This document shows, in pieces, positions 28,864-38,142 of a stretch of DNA of 64,000 nt. The notes under the pieces are model-generated. The model was not told the DNA's origin, searched no databases, and worked only from the letters and a program-made list of their open reading frames with translations. The DNA is from Synechococcus sp. WH 8109 (GTDB lineage: Bacteria > Cyanobacteriota > Cyanobacteriia > PCC-6307 > Cyanobiaceae). The first letter of the stretch is position 1; the number at the start of each line of letters is the position of its first letter. Both the position numbers and the translations under genes were made by a program. The DNA is taken from contig NZ_CP006882.1 of assembly GCF_000161795.2 (NCBI RefSeq), forward strand, positions 1,426,001 to 1,490,000, given 5' to 3'.

Positions 28864-29904
28864 TCAGGCAGCAGTGGCCTGCAGGTTGGGTTGAAGGTTC
28901 AAGGTGCTGAACCCATGGCGCACCGATGCCGCACCGATGAAATCCATCTTCTCGAGGGTGATGTTGTTGCGCCCCCAGCTGAAGTTGGTGTGGCAGCGCT
29001 CAAATTCGAGCAGCATGGCTTCAGCAAAGCAGGCAAACATCTGGCGCTGAGGCCGCTCCATCTCGGCGATGGCCATCATCGACCAGCCGATGTCGCGGCA
29101 GAACTCAACGATTCCACCCTTGAGCACGTGGATGCCACCACCGGCAACCTTCGTATCGAGATTCTTGGGATAGCCCCCATCAATCATCAGACAGGGCTTC
29201 TTGAGGCTGTCTTGATCGATCTCAAGGGTGCGGGGCATGCTTGCCACCCAGACGACCACATCGGCCTCAGGTAGGGCCTCATCGAGCGACAAAATCCGTC
29301 CACCGCCCAGTTCCTGCTGAAGATCAAGCAGCGGTTGCTGCTGACGCGCCACCAGCAGAAGCTCACCGACTCCAGTGCGCGCCTGCAGCCAACGACAGAC
29401 GGCGGAGCCGATATCACCAGTGGCACCAACGACGGCCACCTTGGCTTTGCTGAGATCGATCCCAAGACTTGGAGCGTTGTTCTCCACCTGACGGCAGATC
29501 ACCCAGGCCGTGTGGGTGTTTCCGGTGGTGAAACGCTGCCAATCCAGGGTGGTGCTCCGCACCGTCTGGTGCTGGAGCAGGTTGAAATTCTCGAAAATGA
29601 TCGAGGTGAAGCCACCCAGGGCAGTGATATTGATGCCCTTCTTCTGAGCGAGTTCCATGGCGTTGAGAACCTTGCGCCTGGCCGTTTTGAAGCGGCTCAG
29701 CATCTCGGGTACGAAGCAGGAGTCGATGTAGGCACCCTCAATGGTCGTTCCCACTGGACTGGTGACTTCCACGTGCTCAACGAGCTGCGGAGGTGCACTG
29801 CACCACACATCCAGATCACCGTCGGCAATGTGATCGAACCCGAGTTCCATCGCCTTGCGGCGGGCAGCCTCAAAACTCGTTGAATGTCCGATCAGACCAA
29901 ACAT
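28864..29904 (-). CDS. aar: Long-chain acyl-ACP reductase (fatty aldehyde-forming)
   Basis: A 346-residue NADPH-dependent enzyme that reduces acyl-ACP to fatty aldehyde. The family start [16 protein letters not shown], the catalytic Cys in DSCFVPEM, and the Rossmann motif [16 protein letters not shown] are visible. Aldehydes pass to the aldehyde-deformylating oxygenase encoded just upstream on the same strand, giving C15-C17 alkanes or alkenes that go into membranes. Confidence 0.95.
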   Translation of the reverse strand: MFGLIGHSTSFEAARRKAMELGFDHIADGDLDVWCSAPPQLVEHVEVTSPVGTTIEGAYIDSCFVPEMLSRFKTARRKVLNAMELAQKKGINITALGGFTSIIFENFNLLQHQTVRSTTLDWQRFTTGNTHTAWVICRQVENNAPSLGIDLSKAKVAVVGATGDIGSAVCRWLQARTGVGELLLVARQQQPLLDLQQELGGGRILSLDEALPEADVVVWVASMPRTLEIDQDSLKKPCLMIDGGYPKNLDTKVAGGGIHVLKGGIVEFCRDIGWSMMAIAEMERPQRQMFACFAEAMLLEFERCHTNFSWGRNNITLEKMDFIGAASVRHGFSTLNLQPNLQATAA

Positions 29905-30018
29905 GTCTTACCGCTGACGTCTCAAAGAACACCTCGAACAACCATGCTCCCATGGCAACCGGTATCGACGGCAACGTGCCTGTCGATAAACCGGCGTTGG
30001 ATCAAGCCCTGAAACGGG

Positions 30019-30738
30019 TCAAACAGCAAGCGCTGCTGCGGCCATGCGGGCGATGTCGCGGGAGGTGAAGCCGATTTCACCCAAAGCTTCCTGGTAAGCG
30101 ATCAGGAAGTCTTCGATCAGATCTTCCTTCTCCATGTGAAGGACGGCAGCATCAGCAGCCACGTCTTCCAGCATCGAGCGGATGAGGGGAAGGTTGGCTT
30201 TGTTGGCCTCGAATAGTTCGTCCTTGCTGGCCTCGAAGTTGGCCTTCAGCCATTCCTGGCCGTAGTTGAGGTGGGTGTATTCGTCCTTCACCACACCCTC
30301 AGTGATTTTGCGGGCGAAGGGATCGGCCACAGGGATATAGATGTGATAGGCCGAAATGGCGAATGCTTCGATCAGCAGGGCCTGAATCAGCAGGCAGGTG
30401 ACCACCTTGCCCTCCTTAAAAGCGGCCTGAAAATTGCCGTGAAGGGGTTCAAAAAACTTCTTGGCGAAGGGAAGATCGGCTTCAACCCCGAGGTTGCGTC
30501 CGCAGGAGGTGAAGCCCTTCATGTGCTTCATTTCCATCCGGGCCAAACGCTTAAGTTCCTCGGCTTGATCTGGGATCAGCGTGCCCAGGGAGATGTAGTT
30601 GTCGTGGGCTTCCTGTTCGCCCTCGATAACGATGGCGTTAATCCGGCTGTAGGCGTCTTTGTATGCCTCGGTTGTGAAATCGGGCAGTGCGTCCTGGCCC
30701 TCCAGCACGGGTGCTTCAGGTGCATTGAGGGTAGTCAT
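30019..30738 (-). CDS. ado: Aldehyde-deformylating oxygenase (alkane synthesis)
   Basis: A 239-residue ferritin-like di-iron enzyme that turns fatty aldehyde into alkane plus formate. The iron ligands are in the helices with [27 protein letters not shown] and [16 protein letters not shown] 30738 (MTTLNAPE) is preferred to a longer in-frame start. It lies 114 bp upstream of aar, the usual pairing in cyanobacteria. Confidence 0.96.
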   Translation of the reverse strand: MTTLNAPEAPVLEGQDALPDFTTEAYKDAYSRINAIVIEGEQEAHDNYISLGTLIPDQAEELKRLARMEMKHMKGFTSCGRNLGVEADLPFAKKFFEPLHGNFQAAFKEGKVVTCLLIQALLIEAFAISAYHIYIPVADPFARKITEGVVKDEYTHLNYGQEWLKANFEASKDELFEANKANLPLIRSMLEDVAADAAVLHMEKEDLIEDFLIAYQEALGEIGFTSRDIARMAAAALAV

Positions 30739-30814
30739 AGGACGCTGTCCACCACGTTCAGTGGGACCGACAATAACCAGTGCCCCAAGAGTTGGTGACA
30801 CATGCGTCCAAGGT

Positions 30815-31657
30815 TCAGGACTTGGGCGTGATGTTGGACGATTTGGTTAGGAGACTTTGCGTGGGTGGCCAGTCACTGGCCAAAAGGGTTTGAAAACGCT
30901 CCTGCCAGTGCTTGATCAAGCGATCTTGCAGGCAACGTCCCAGATCAGCGGAGGCCTGGCGCGCATCCCCGATCACTCCCGTCGCGCTGAGGTCGTCGGT
31001 GAGCCAAGCGCAGGGCGCCGCCCCTTCGAGACTCCAGCCCGCTGGAGGGTCCTGGGCGGAGCCCTGCGCTGGACGTCCATCCACCGGGCGGGCGGATCCA
31101 ACCAGCTCTGGGGCCATCTGCAGCATCAAGCTGGTTTCGGCTTGGCCGGCATGAAGTCCATGGGCCAACTCCTGCTCAGGCAACAAATCAGCCACCCCCT
31201 CCACACCACTCCAGAGGAAGCAGGGCAGAACCGCCAACGATGGGCAGCAAGCGCGCAGCTGTCGGGCTGCCACCTGGAGCAAACCGATCTGGCCGCCATG
31301 GGCGTTGAACAGAACCAGGCGCTGCAACCCCATCGCCGCCAGCTGCGTGCCCACCTGGTCGACCAGATCCAGAAGCAGAGGAGCTGAAAGGCTGAGGGTG
31401 CCAGGAAAGTTTTGGTGCTCAGGCGAAAAGCCGATGGCCTGACACGGCAGTCGCCAAATTGGCAGAGCTGGCTCAAGCCCACGCAACACTGAATCGAGGA
31501 TGCCCTCAGCAAAAACAGCGTCCGTCGAAAGCGGCAGTTGGGGGCCGTGTTGCTCACAGGCTCCAAACGGCCAGATCACCGTGGCACCAGGTTGGCTGGC
31601 AGCACGGCTGGCCTCGGGCCACGTCAGCTGATCAAATCTCTTGCGGAGCTGGTCCAT
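30815..31657 (-). CDS. Creatininase family amidohydrolase
   Basis: A 280-residue protein of the creatinine amidohydrolase superfamily. The metal-binding patterns are [18 protein letters not shown] (Glu, His, Asp ligands), FNAHGGQIG and a later His-Ala-Gly-xx-Glu (HAGQAETS). Cyanobacteria do not use creatinine this way, so the substrate is unknown; relatives act on formamide-type pterin or flavin precursors. ATG 31657 (MDQLRKRF) is the best start. It is divergent from the S1-domain gene. Confidence 0.85.
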   Translation of the reverse strand: MDQLRKRFDQLTWPEASRAASQPGATVIWPFGACEQHGPQLPLSTDAVFAEGILDSVLRGLEPALPIWRLPCQAIGFSPEHQNFPGTLSLSAPLLLDLVDQVGTQLAAMGLQRLVLFNAHGGQIGLLQVAARQLRACCPSLAVLPCFLWSGVEGVADLLPEQELAHGLHAGQAETSLMLQMAPELVGSARPVDGRPAQGSAQDPPAGWSLEGAAPCAWLTDDLSATGVIGDARQASADLGRCLQDRLIKHWQERFQTLLASDWPPTQSLLTKSSNITPKS

Positions 31658-31704
31658 GTCGTTGCACAGGCACGGGGGTGCTGATCCCAACCCAGCCTGT
31701 CAAA

Positions 31705-32979
31705 ATGAGCGATCGACAAGCCCAATGGTCCATGCCCGCAGCCGGCAGTCCGCAGCCCAACCGCCCCAAGGCACCCAAGCCGGCAGCGACGAAACCGCTG
31801 CAGGTAATGCAGATCAACCGCCGTGAAGAGCAGGAAAAGCTGGCTCGTGAGGCGGCTGAAGCACGGGCAGCAGCAGAGGCTGCGGCGGAAAAGGCACGCA
31901 TCCTTGAGGAACGGGCGGGTCTCGCCACCCCTCCGCGACCGGTCCAGCAGGACCCCACCTCTTCTCCAAGAACGGATGACGACGCTCTGTTCGACATGGG
32001 CGGCATGGAAGGCATGACCATGGCCGACCTGATGGGCGCGCCTGATCAACAACCCAAAAAGGAGCAGCGCAATCAGCCGCGCAGTGTGGATGACTTCGAT
32101 TTCGATGAAGAAGCCTTCCTCGCCGCCCTGGACGAGAACGCTCCGGTTGGCACCACTGGTGAGGTGATTAAGGGCACGGTGATCGGCATCGAAAGCGATG
32201 GCGTGTACGTGGATATCGGCGGCAAAGCCCCCGGCTACATGCCCAAGAGCGAGGCAGGCCTGGGCGTTGTGACCAACTTCCGGGAGCGCTTTCCCAAGGG
32301 CCTGGAGGTTGAAGTTCTGGTGACCCGTGAGCAGAACGCTGATGGGATGGTCACAATCAGCTGTCGCGCTCTTGAGCTGCGCAAGAGCTGGGACCGGGTG
32401 AAGGAACTGGATAAACAGGGAAAAGTGGTTCAAGTCATCGTCAATGGCTTCAACCGCGGCGGTGTCACCTGCGATCTCGAAGGGCTGCGCGGCTTCATTC
32501 CCCGCTCTCAACTCCAAAACGGTGAAAACCACCAGGAATTCGTGGGCAAGACCCTGGGCGTTGCCTTCATCGAGGTGAATTCGGAGACGCGCAAGCTGGT
32601 GCTTTCCGAAAAACGAGCCGCCGTCGCCGAACGCTTCCAGGATCTGGAAGTGGGCCAATTGGTGGAAGGCCAGGTTGCTGCGGTGAAGCCCTACGGCCTG
32701 TTCATCGACCTTGGTGGCATCAGCGGACTGCTGCACCAATCAGCCATCACCAATGGCAGCCTGCGCTCGATCCGTGAGGTGTTCGACCAGGGCGACCGCG
32801 TTTCGGCCCTGATCACGGAACTGGACCCGGGCCGCGGACGGATCGGCCTCAACACAGCCCTGCTAGAGGGGCCTCCTGGAGAGCTGCTGATCGAAAAAGA
32901 CAAAGTGATGGCTGAGGCCGCCGATCGCGCCAGCCGCGCCCAGAACACCTTGAAACAGCAGGAGCAATCGGCCGGATGA
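31705..32979 (+). CDS. S1 RNA-binding domain protein, ribosomal protein S1-like
   Basis: About 424 residues. A disordered, Ala/Glu-rich coiled-coil N-terminal part (to ~150) with an acidic stretch precedes three S1 domains (from ~153 GEVIKGTVIGIESDGVYVDIGG, ~245 and ~325 GQLVEGQVAAVKPYGLFID). It is not the main rpsA by architecture; picocyanobacteria carry such a second S1-like protein. It probably binds RNA at the ribosome. Start at ATG 31705 is favoured; ATG 31732 is possible. Its stop overlaps the next start (ATGA). Confidence 0.85.
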   Translation: MSDRQAQWSMPAAGSPQPNRPKAPKPAATKPLQVMQINRREEQEKLAREAAEARAAAEAAAEKARILEERAGLATPPRPVQQDPTSSPRTDDDALFDMGGMEGMTMADLMGAPDQQPKKEQRNQPRSVDDFDFDEEAFLAALDENAPVGTTGEVIKGTVIGIESDGVYVDIGGKAPGYMPKSEAGLGVVTNFRERFPKGLEVEVLVTREQNADGMVTISCRALELRKSWDRVKELDKQGKVVQVIVNGFNRGGVTCDLEGLRGFIPRSQLQNGENHQEFVGKTLGVAFIEVNSETRKLVLSEKRAAVAERFQDLEVGQLVEGQVAAVKPYGLFIDLGGISGLLHQSAITNGSLRSIREVFDQGDRVSALITELDPGRGRIGLNTALLEGPPGELLIEKDKVMAEAADRASRAQNTLKQQEQSAG

Positions 32980-33860
32980 GCACTGCTGCCCTGACAGCCG
33001 CCGAAGATTGGGAACTCGACTTCTACTCCCGACCAATTCTTGAGGCCGATGGCCGCAAGCGTTGGGAACTGCTGATCACCTCCACTCCCGCCGCAACTGG
33101 CGATACAGAGCCATTTCGCTTCGCCAAGGTGTGCCCCTCTGGTGACGTGAACTCACTTTGGTTGAGCCAAGCCCTGGCTGAAGCCAAGCAGGCATCCGCC
33201 AGCGGGGGCTGGGGTTCGCCCGTGCGATTGCGCTGCTGGCGCAGTTCGATGCGCACCATGGTGCAGCGCGCCGCAGCCGAACAAGACCTCGAGGTGATTC
33301 CCAGTCGCCGCACCTTCGCCCTGCTCGATTGGCTTCAACAGCGCGAAAGGGAGGTGTATCCCGAGGAGGAGGGCTTCATGGCGGGCCCACTGGCACCGCC
33401 GCCTGCGCCCGTTCCCACCCCTCCGGCACCCCTGCCGGAGGAAGTTCAAGGAGACGCCTGGAGCTGGGCCGCCCTACCTGCGAGCCTGCTGCTGGAGGCA
33501 TCGGAATGGCCGATGAGTTTCAGCGGGCTGCTGCCTGTGCCCGATGGCATCGACCCCGAGGCCTCTGTACCGGGTCTGCGCCTGTTCAGCCAGAGCCGCT
33601 CCGTCGCCATGGCGGGCTGGTTGGGGGGTCTGGAACCCGTGCGGATGATCGTTGAAGACCGCCAGCTGGTGCTGGAGGCTGGTCAGGACGACCGCTGGCT
33701 GGTGAGCGACCTTGAGCCGGGCGTCGCCGCTGAAATCTCCGAAGCCCTGGCGACCTCGCAGCAGCAGGTGCGCGGCCTCCAATTCATCGCCATCCAGTCC
33801 ATTCCCGAAGAACAGACCTTCGGCGGCTTCTGGATGTTAAGGGACATCCCCATGGCCTGA
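32976..33860 (+). CDS. Tab2/Atab2-family RNA-binding protein
   Basis: A 294-residue protein. The N-terminal motif WELDFYSRPI with WELLI and the C-terminal GFWMLRDIP are hallmarks of the Tab2/Atab2 family (DUF1092). In algae and plants these proteins help translation of photosystem I psaB mRNA and photosystem assembly; in cyanobacteria the role is less clear. A Pro-rich linker occupies residues ~137-160. Coupled by ATGA overlap to the S1-domain gene upstream, which supports a shared RNA or translation role. Confidence 0.87.
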   Translation: MSTAALTAAEDWELDFYSRPILEADGRKRWELLITSTPAATGDTEPFRFAKVCPSGDVNSLWLSQALAEAKQASASGGWGSPVRLRCWRSSMRTMVQRAAAEQDLEVIPSRRTFALLDWLQQREREVYPEEEGFMAGPLAPPPAPVPTPPAPLPEEVQGDAWSWAALPASLLLEASEWPMSFSGLLPVPDGIDPEASVPGLRLFSQSRSVAMAGWLGGLEPVRMIVEDRQLVLEAGQDDRWLVSDLEPGVAAEISEALATSQQQVRGLQFIAIQSIPEEQTFGGFWMLRDIPMA

Positions 33861-33871
33861 TTGCAGGGTTG

Positions 33872-34666
33872 ATGAAAGACGGGCCGTTTGATCGACCAGA
33901 CAGCCGCTTCAACACGTTGAAGGACTGGACCTGGATCGGTTGTTACGGGGGCTATTACCTCCAGAGCGATCTGCTGCATAAGCAGGGGTTCGAGCACGGC
34001 TTCTTCACCCGGCTCTGGCACGGCCGTGGTCCTGATGAACTGGCGGGGTATGTCAGCGCCGGCATCAGCGTCCACCGGCCCCAGCAGATTCACAGTGGGA
34101 TCGTGCTGAACGCCAGCGACGCCCCTCAGGATCCCTGGCCTGAGGCCGATGGCCTGGTGAGTGATAGCGGGGGCCAGAGCCTCTGGGTTTGCGGTGCCGA
34201 CTGCACACCGGTTCTGATCGCGGATCCCGGCACCGGGCATGCCGCGGCCTGTCATGCCGGTTGGCGTGGGGTGGCGGCTGGAATCCTGCTCACGGCCCTG
34301 GATCGGTTGGTGGAGCGGGGGGCCCGGCGGGAGGATCTGGTGGTTGCCCTGGGCCCGGCCGTCAGCGGCCCCTGCTACCAGGTAGGCGACCAGGTGGTGG
34401 AGGCTGTCAGCGCCGCGATTCCCAATAAGGCTTCCTTGTCAGATGCAGGGGCCCTGCTGCCGGATGAGCAACCGGGGCGGCATCGCCTGGACATTCGAAC
34501 CGCCACCAGAGTGCAGCTCCAGGGAGCAGGAATCCCCAGCGAACGGATCGCCCACTGCCCGCTGTGCACCGTCAGTGAACCCGAGCTGTTCCATTCCTGG
34601 CGACGGGATCAGGTGAAAGCCGTTCAGTGGAGCGGAATCGTTGCGCAAGCCCCCGTCTGCAGCTGA
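33872..34666 (+). CDS. pgeF: Multicopper polyphenol oxidase-like/peptidoglycan editing factor PgeF
   Basis: A 264-residue YfiH/LACC1-family protein. The zinc ligands Cys and His are in CGADCTPVL and AACHAGWRG with a further His-Cys stretch near the end (IAHCPLCT). Family members have purine nucleoside phosphorylase-like activity and in bacteria remove L-Ser-containing peptidoglycan precursors. It follows the Tab2 gene by 11 bases and ends three bases before the convergent flavoprotein gene. Confidence 0.88.
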   Translation: MKDGPFDRPDSRFNTLKDWTWIGCYGGYYLQSDLLHKQGFEHGFFTRLWHGRGPDELAGYVSAGISVHRPQQIHSGIVLNASDAPQDPWPEADGLVSDSGGQSLWVCGADCTPVLIADPGTGHAAACHAGWRGVAAGILLTALDRLVERGARREDLVVALGPAVSGPCYQVGDQVVEAVSAAIPNKASLSDAGALLPDEQPGRHRLDIRTATRVQLQGAGIPSERIAHCPLCTVSEPELFHSWRRDQVKAVQWSGIVAQAPVCS

Positions 34667-34669
34667 AAC

Positions 34670-36331
34670 TTAAACAGGCTTGGTCCCCAGGATCTGGATG
34701 GCCAAGGCTTCAGCAGCCCGGATGCCATCGATTCCAGCCGAGAGGATGCCGCCGGCATAGCCCGCTCCTTCACCCGCCGGCACCAGCCCCTTCACATTGA
34801 GCGATTCCAACGCTTCATCCCTGGGAATCCGCACGGGCGATGACGTGCGGGTTTCCACGCCGGTGAGCACCGCATCGGGGTGGTCATACCCCTTCAGCTT
34901 GCGGGCAAAGGCGGGTAATGCCTCCCGCAAGGCCTCAACGATGGCAGCCGGGAGCAGATCATCCAGATCGGCGGGATGCACACCCGGCTGATACGACGCG
35001 ACGATGCCACCCAAACGGGTGGAGGGACGGGCAGCCAGGAAATCCTCCAACCGCTGCGCAGGTGCGGCATAACTGTTTCCCCCCAGCCTGAAGGCGCGCT
35101 CCTCCAGCTCCCGTTGGAGGGCAATCCCCGCCAACGGATCCCCGGGGAAACGCTCAAATGGTGCCAAGTCATCGGCGTCCAGAGCCACGACCAAACCGCT
35201 GTTGGCGTTGCGCTCGTTGCGGGAGTGCTGGCTCATGCCATTGGTCACCACCCGGCCTTCCTCCGAGGTGGCGCCCACCACAAATCCTCCGGGACACATG
35301 CAGAAGCTGTAGACGCAGCGGCCGTTCTCGGCATGGTGCACAAGCTTGTACTCGGCCGCCCCGAGTCGCGGATGGCCCGCCGCCTCCCCCCAGCGGGCTG
35401 CATCAATCAGATGCTGTGGATGCTCAATCCGTACGCCCACGGAAAAGGGCTTGCGCTGCAGGTGCACACCGATCTGCTCCAGCATTTCAAAGCAGTCGCG
35501 CGCGGAATGACCCGGAGCCAGCACCAGATGGCGGCAGGGAATCTCCGTTCCATCGGCCAGCACCACTCCATCGAGTTGATGGGGCTTCGCAGCGCTGCTG
35601 TCGCTGAGCTGAAGGCGTGTCACGCGACTGTTGAAACGCACCTCACCGCCCAGGGATTCAATCCGTGCCCGCAAGCCACGCACCACGGTGGCGAGCTTGA
35701 ACGTGCCGATATGGGGACGGTGCAACGTCAGGATCTCCTCGCTGGCACCACAGGCCACCAGCTCCTCAAGCACCTTGCGGCCGTAGTGCTCGGGATCACT
35801 CACCTGGCTGTAGAGCTTGCCGTCGGAAAAGGTGCCGGCTCCGCCCTCACCAAATTGGGCATTGGATTCAGGGTTGAAGGGGCTGGTGCCCCGCCAGAAG
35901 CCAAAAGTGTCAGCAGTGCGTTGCTTCACGGCCTGACCCCGTTCCAGCAACAGCGGTCGGAAACCCATCTGTGCCAACAGCAGAGCAGCGAAATAACCGC
36001 AGGGGCCTGCCCCCACCACCACGGGCCGATCGCCCGCATCCAGGGGGAAGCCATCGGGGGCATGACTCACAGACCGGTAGCGGGTGTCTGGAGCCAGACG
36101 CACCCGGCCTTTGTTGCCAATGCGCCGTAACAGGGCGGCTTCACCCTTCACCTGCACATCTACGCTGTAAATCAGCTGAATCTGGTCGTGACGCCGCGCA
36201 TCAACACTGCGCTTCACCAGGGTCTGAGCCAGAAGACGATCCGCTGGAATCCTCAAACGCTTGAGCACCGCCTCCTGCAACGCTTCCTCCCCATGGTCGA
36301 GGGGTAGCTTCAGTTCACTCAGGCGCAGCAT
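34670..36331 (-). CDS. FAD-dependent dehydrogenase-like flavoprotein (COG2509 type)
   Basis: A 553-residue flavoprotein. Residues 1-90 form a small alpha/beta lead domain, followed by an FAD-binding motif VVGAGPCGYFAALLLAQMG, then NAQFGEGGAGTFSDGKL. The C-terminal LVPAGEGAGYAGGILSAG region completes the FAD site. A cluster of Cys near residue 340 (CVYSFCMCPGG) is conserved in the family. The reaction is unknown. Convergent with pgeF. Confidence 0.88.
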   Translation of the reverse strand: MLRLSELKLPLDHGEEALQEAVLKRLRIPADRLLAQTLVKRSVDARRHDQIQLIYSVDVQVKGEAALLRRIGNKGRVRLAPDTRYRSVSHAPDGFPLDAGDRPVVVGAGPCGYFAALLLAQMGFRPLLLERGQAVKQRTADTFGFWRGTSPFNPESNAQFGEGGAGTFSDGKLYSQVSDPEHYGRKVLEELVACGASEEILTLHRPHIGTFKLATVVRGLRARIESLGGEVRFNSRVTRLQLSDSSAAKPHQLDGVVLADGTEIPCRHLVLAPGHSARDCFEMLEQIGVHLQRKPFSVGVRIEHPQHLIDAARWGEAAGHPRLGAAEYKLVHHAENGRCVYSFCMCPGGFVVGATSEEGRVVTNGMSQHSRNERNANSGLVVALDADDLAPFERFPGDPLAGIALQRELEERAFRLGGNSYAAPAQRLEDFLAARPSTRLGGIVASYQPGVHPADLDDLLPAAIVEALREALPAFARKLKGYDHPDAVLTGVETRTSSPVRIPRDEALESLNVKGLVPAGEGAGYAGGILSAGIDGIRAAEALAIQILGTKPV

Positions 36332-36353
36332 CTCGAGGTCGTCTCCCCAGACC

Positions 36354-37544
36354 TCATTCGATCAGACCGGCCATGGCCTGGCCAGATGGTGCCAGGCCAG
36401 CACGAAAGCGAGAATCACTGGCCACGGCCTTCAGACGCAGACGCTCCCCGCGGCGACGCTGATCAAAGGCCTGGCAAATCGGAACGACCTCCTTCTGATC
36501 AGGGTCCAACCAACCCATCGCATTGATGCCCCCGTCAGCGGACAGCGGCAAGGGTGCTGCATCGGCCAAGGCCAACAGCCGAGCTGCATCAAAGCCCGCC
36601 CCCGCGAGCAACGACGGAGCCTTGCCGGTGGTCTGCTGGAAGTCCTGTTGAAACTCAGCCCAGGCCGCCCCACGGGCTGGGTGCTGCAGCCCAAGCTGTT
36701 GCCAGGGCACCGCGGGCGCATCCTGCAATTCTTCCGCCTCAGTGAGCCAAATCCAGTTCGGCGTCTGCGGTGCACCACCGCCGAAGCGCCCCTGCTGCTG
36801 CTCAGCCCGCAGCTCTCGGGAAAGGAGACCGTTCGGAGCATCAGCCACCACAACGGTGGGCACCCAAGTCCAGGCCATGTCGTCCTTAAACCGTTGCAGA
36901 CGCCAGTTGTCGCTGGGGTCCACCCGCTGGACTGGCTGTGTTTCGTAGCTCTCAACAATGCCGCCAGCGGCCTGGAACAGCTCCACAAAGGCCTTGGAGC
37001 TGATGGACTCAAGGGCAGAAGGATCCTCCACCACCATCGCCCGTCCCCAGCCGGCCTCCATCGCCGCCGCCACCATCGCCTTTAGATCCTCCTGACGGGA
37101 AGGAACCAGTGGCCAGAGCCGTTTACGGCCTTCCAGCCCGCGCAGGGTGTCCAGCGACTGTCCACGCTGATAGGGGAGCAGGACGGTGAGATCCCGCTCG
37201 TCAGCGAAGGCGGCAAAGGCCCGTAGATCCGCAGAAGGGGGAGCCACCAGCAGCTTGAGCTCCGTCGAGGGAATCAACGGCGGATCGGGCGCATCGCCGG
37301 AGTTGGTCCCATGCCAGGCAACCTGCGGGAAGGGCTCACCACAGGCCTCAACCGACGCCTGGCCCAAACGAAAGCCCTGGAGGAAGTTGTGCCGCAATTC
37401 AGCATCACGCTGCCCCATCGGCAACAGCACCGCGAGCCTTGGGCGGCTGACGCCACTGGCCACGATCGACTGGCAGCCGATGAGCGTGGCTGCAACAACA
37501 CACCACGACAGCCAAGGCCAACGTCGCCACTGAGGCTTCGACAT
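36354..37544 (-). CDS. Periplasmic-binding-protein-like lipoprotein
   Basis: A 396-residue predicted lipoprotein. The signal peptide ends in a lipobox ATLIGC with Cys24. The rest resembles type I periplasmic binding proteins of the branched amino-acid or LpoA type (RPRLAVLLPMG at the start, RAMVVED, then GFDAARLLALAD near the end). It may bind a small ligand or a cell-wall enzyme at the membrane. No transporter genes are adjacent. ATG 37544 is chosen over a start six codons upstream. Confidence 0.8.
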   Translation of the reverse strand: MSKPQWRRWPWLSWCVVAATLIGCQSIVASGVSRPRLAVLLPMGQRDAELRHNFLQGFRLGQASVEACGEPFPQVAWHGTNSGDAPDPPLIPSTELKLLVAPPSADLRAFAAFADERDLTVLLPYQRGQSLDTLRGLEGRKRLWPLVPSRQEDLKAMVAAAMEAGWGRAMVVEDPSALESISSKAFVELFQAAGGIVESYETQPVQRVDPSDNWRLQRFKDDMAWTWVPTVVVADAPNGLLSRELRAEQQQGRFGGGAPQTPNWIWLTEAEELQDAPAVPWQQLGLQHPARGAAWAEFQQDFQQTTGKAPSLLAGAGFDAARLLALADAAPLPLSADGGINAMGWLDPDQKEVVPICQAFDQRRRGERLRLKAVASDSRFRAGLAPSGQAMAGLIE

Positions 37545-37577
37545 GGGATCGGAGGGAAGCAACCCGATCCCCGCAAA

Positions 37578-37802
37578 TTAGGGAGAGGGTTCGGACTCGT
37601 CTGGTTTTGTCACAGAGGACTCAGAGCCGCCACCCAACTGGGACAGCCAACCCGCCAAAAGCAAGCCAGCACCGATCCCGATGGCCAGGGTCCGATTTTC
37701 AGCTGCGGCGCCCTGCCCCCAGGCCGCTGTGGCCAGAAAGGCAGCCCCCAGCAGCAGACAGGGCACCAAGACAATGCCCCGGGCAATGCGGTTATCAGCC
37801 AT
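37578..37802 (-). CDS. Small hypothetical two-helix membrane protein
   Basis: A 74-residue protein with two predicted membrane helices (about 9-27 and 38-55) and an acidic C-terminal tail ending in DESEPSP. No family recognised. It overlaps the preceding SNase-like gene by eight bases and is 33 bases before the lipoprotein gene, all on the same strand as ilvB, so the four may form one transcript. Confidence 0.65.
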   Translation of the reverse strand: MADNRIARGIVLVPCLLLGAAFLATAAWGQGAAAENRTLAIGIGAGLLLAGWLSQLGGGSESSVTKPDESEPSP

Positions 37803-38142
37803 CGACCCCACAGCTGTTGCTGGCCAAACCCGCGGCAATCAAGCTGGTGCTGAGGTCACGCTCAGCACCGATCGGGGTCACCCTGGCCATCAGCTGCCCC
37901 TCGCTGGAGCCGACCGGCCGCAGATTGACCTTGCGACGGCGCGGCAGTTCCTGACGCAGCCATGCGGTGGCCTCGACCTCTTGGCTTGCATCAACGGCGG
38001 AACAGGCCAGGGCAACGGTGTAGGTGCGGTTGTGATCTCCCACCTGCAGCAGGGAACTGCTGCGCACCTGAAGCACCTCTGCGGCCTGCACCGGCACGGC
38101 CCAAAGCAGCAGCAGAACGCCGATTAAGACAAGACGAATCAA
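37795..38142 (-). CDS. Secreted SNase-like hypothetical protein
   Basis: A 115-residue protein with a clear signal peptide (cleavage likely after AVPVQA, residue ~20). The rest has the spacing of a small nuclease-like OB fold: a strand with CSAVDASQEVEATAWLRQEL, then VNLRPV and a final SLIAAGLA. The catalytic Arg/Glu residues of true thermonucleases are not seen, so it is probably a non-enzymatic relative. The fold assignment is inference. It overlaps the ilvB stop by four bases (ATGA). Confidence 0.65.
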   Translation of the reverse strand: MIRLVLIGVLLLLWAVPVQAAEVLQVRSSSLLQVGDHNRTYTVALACSAVDASQEVEATAWLRQELPRRRKVNLRPVGSSEGQLMARVTPIGAERDLSTSLIAAGLASNSCGVDG

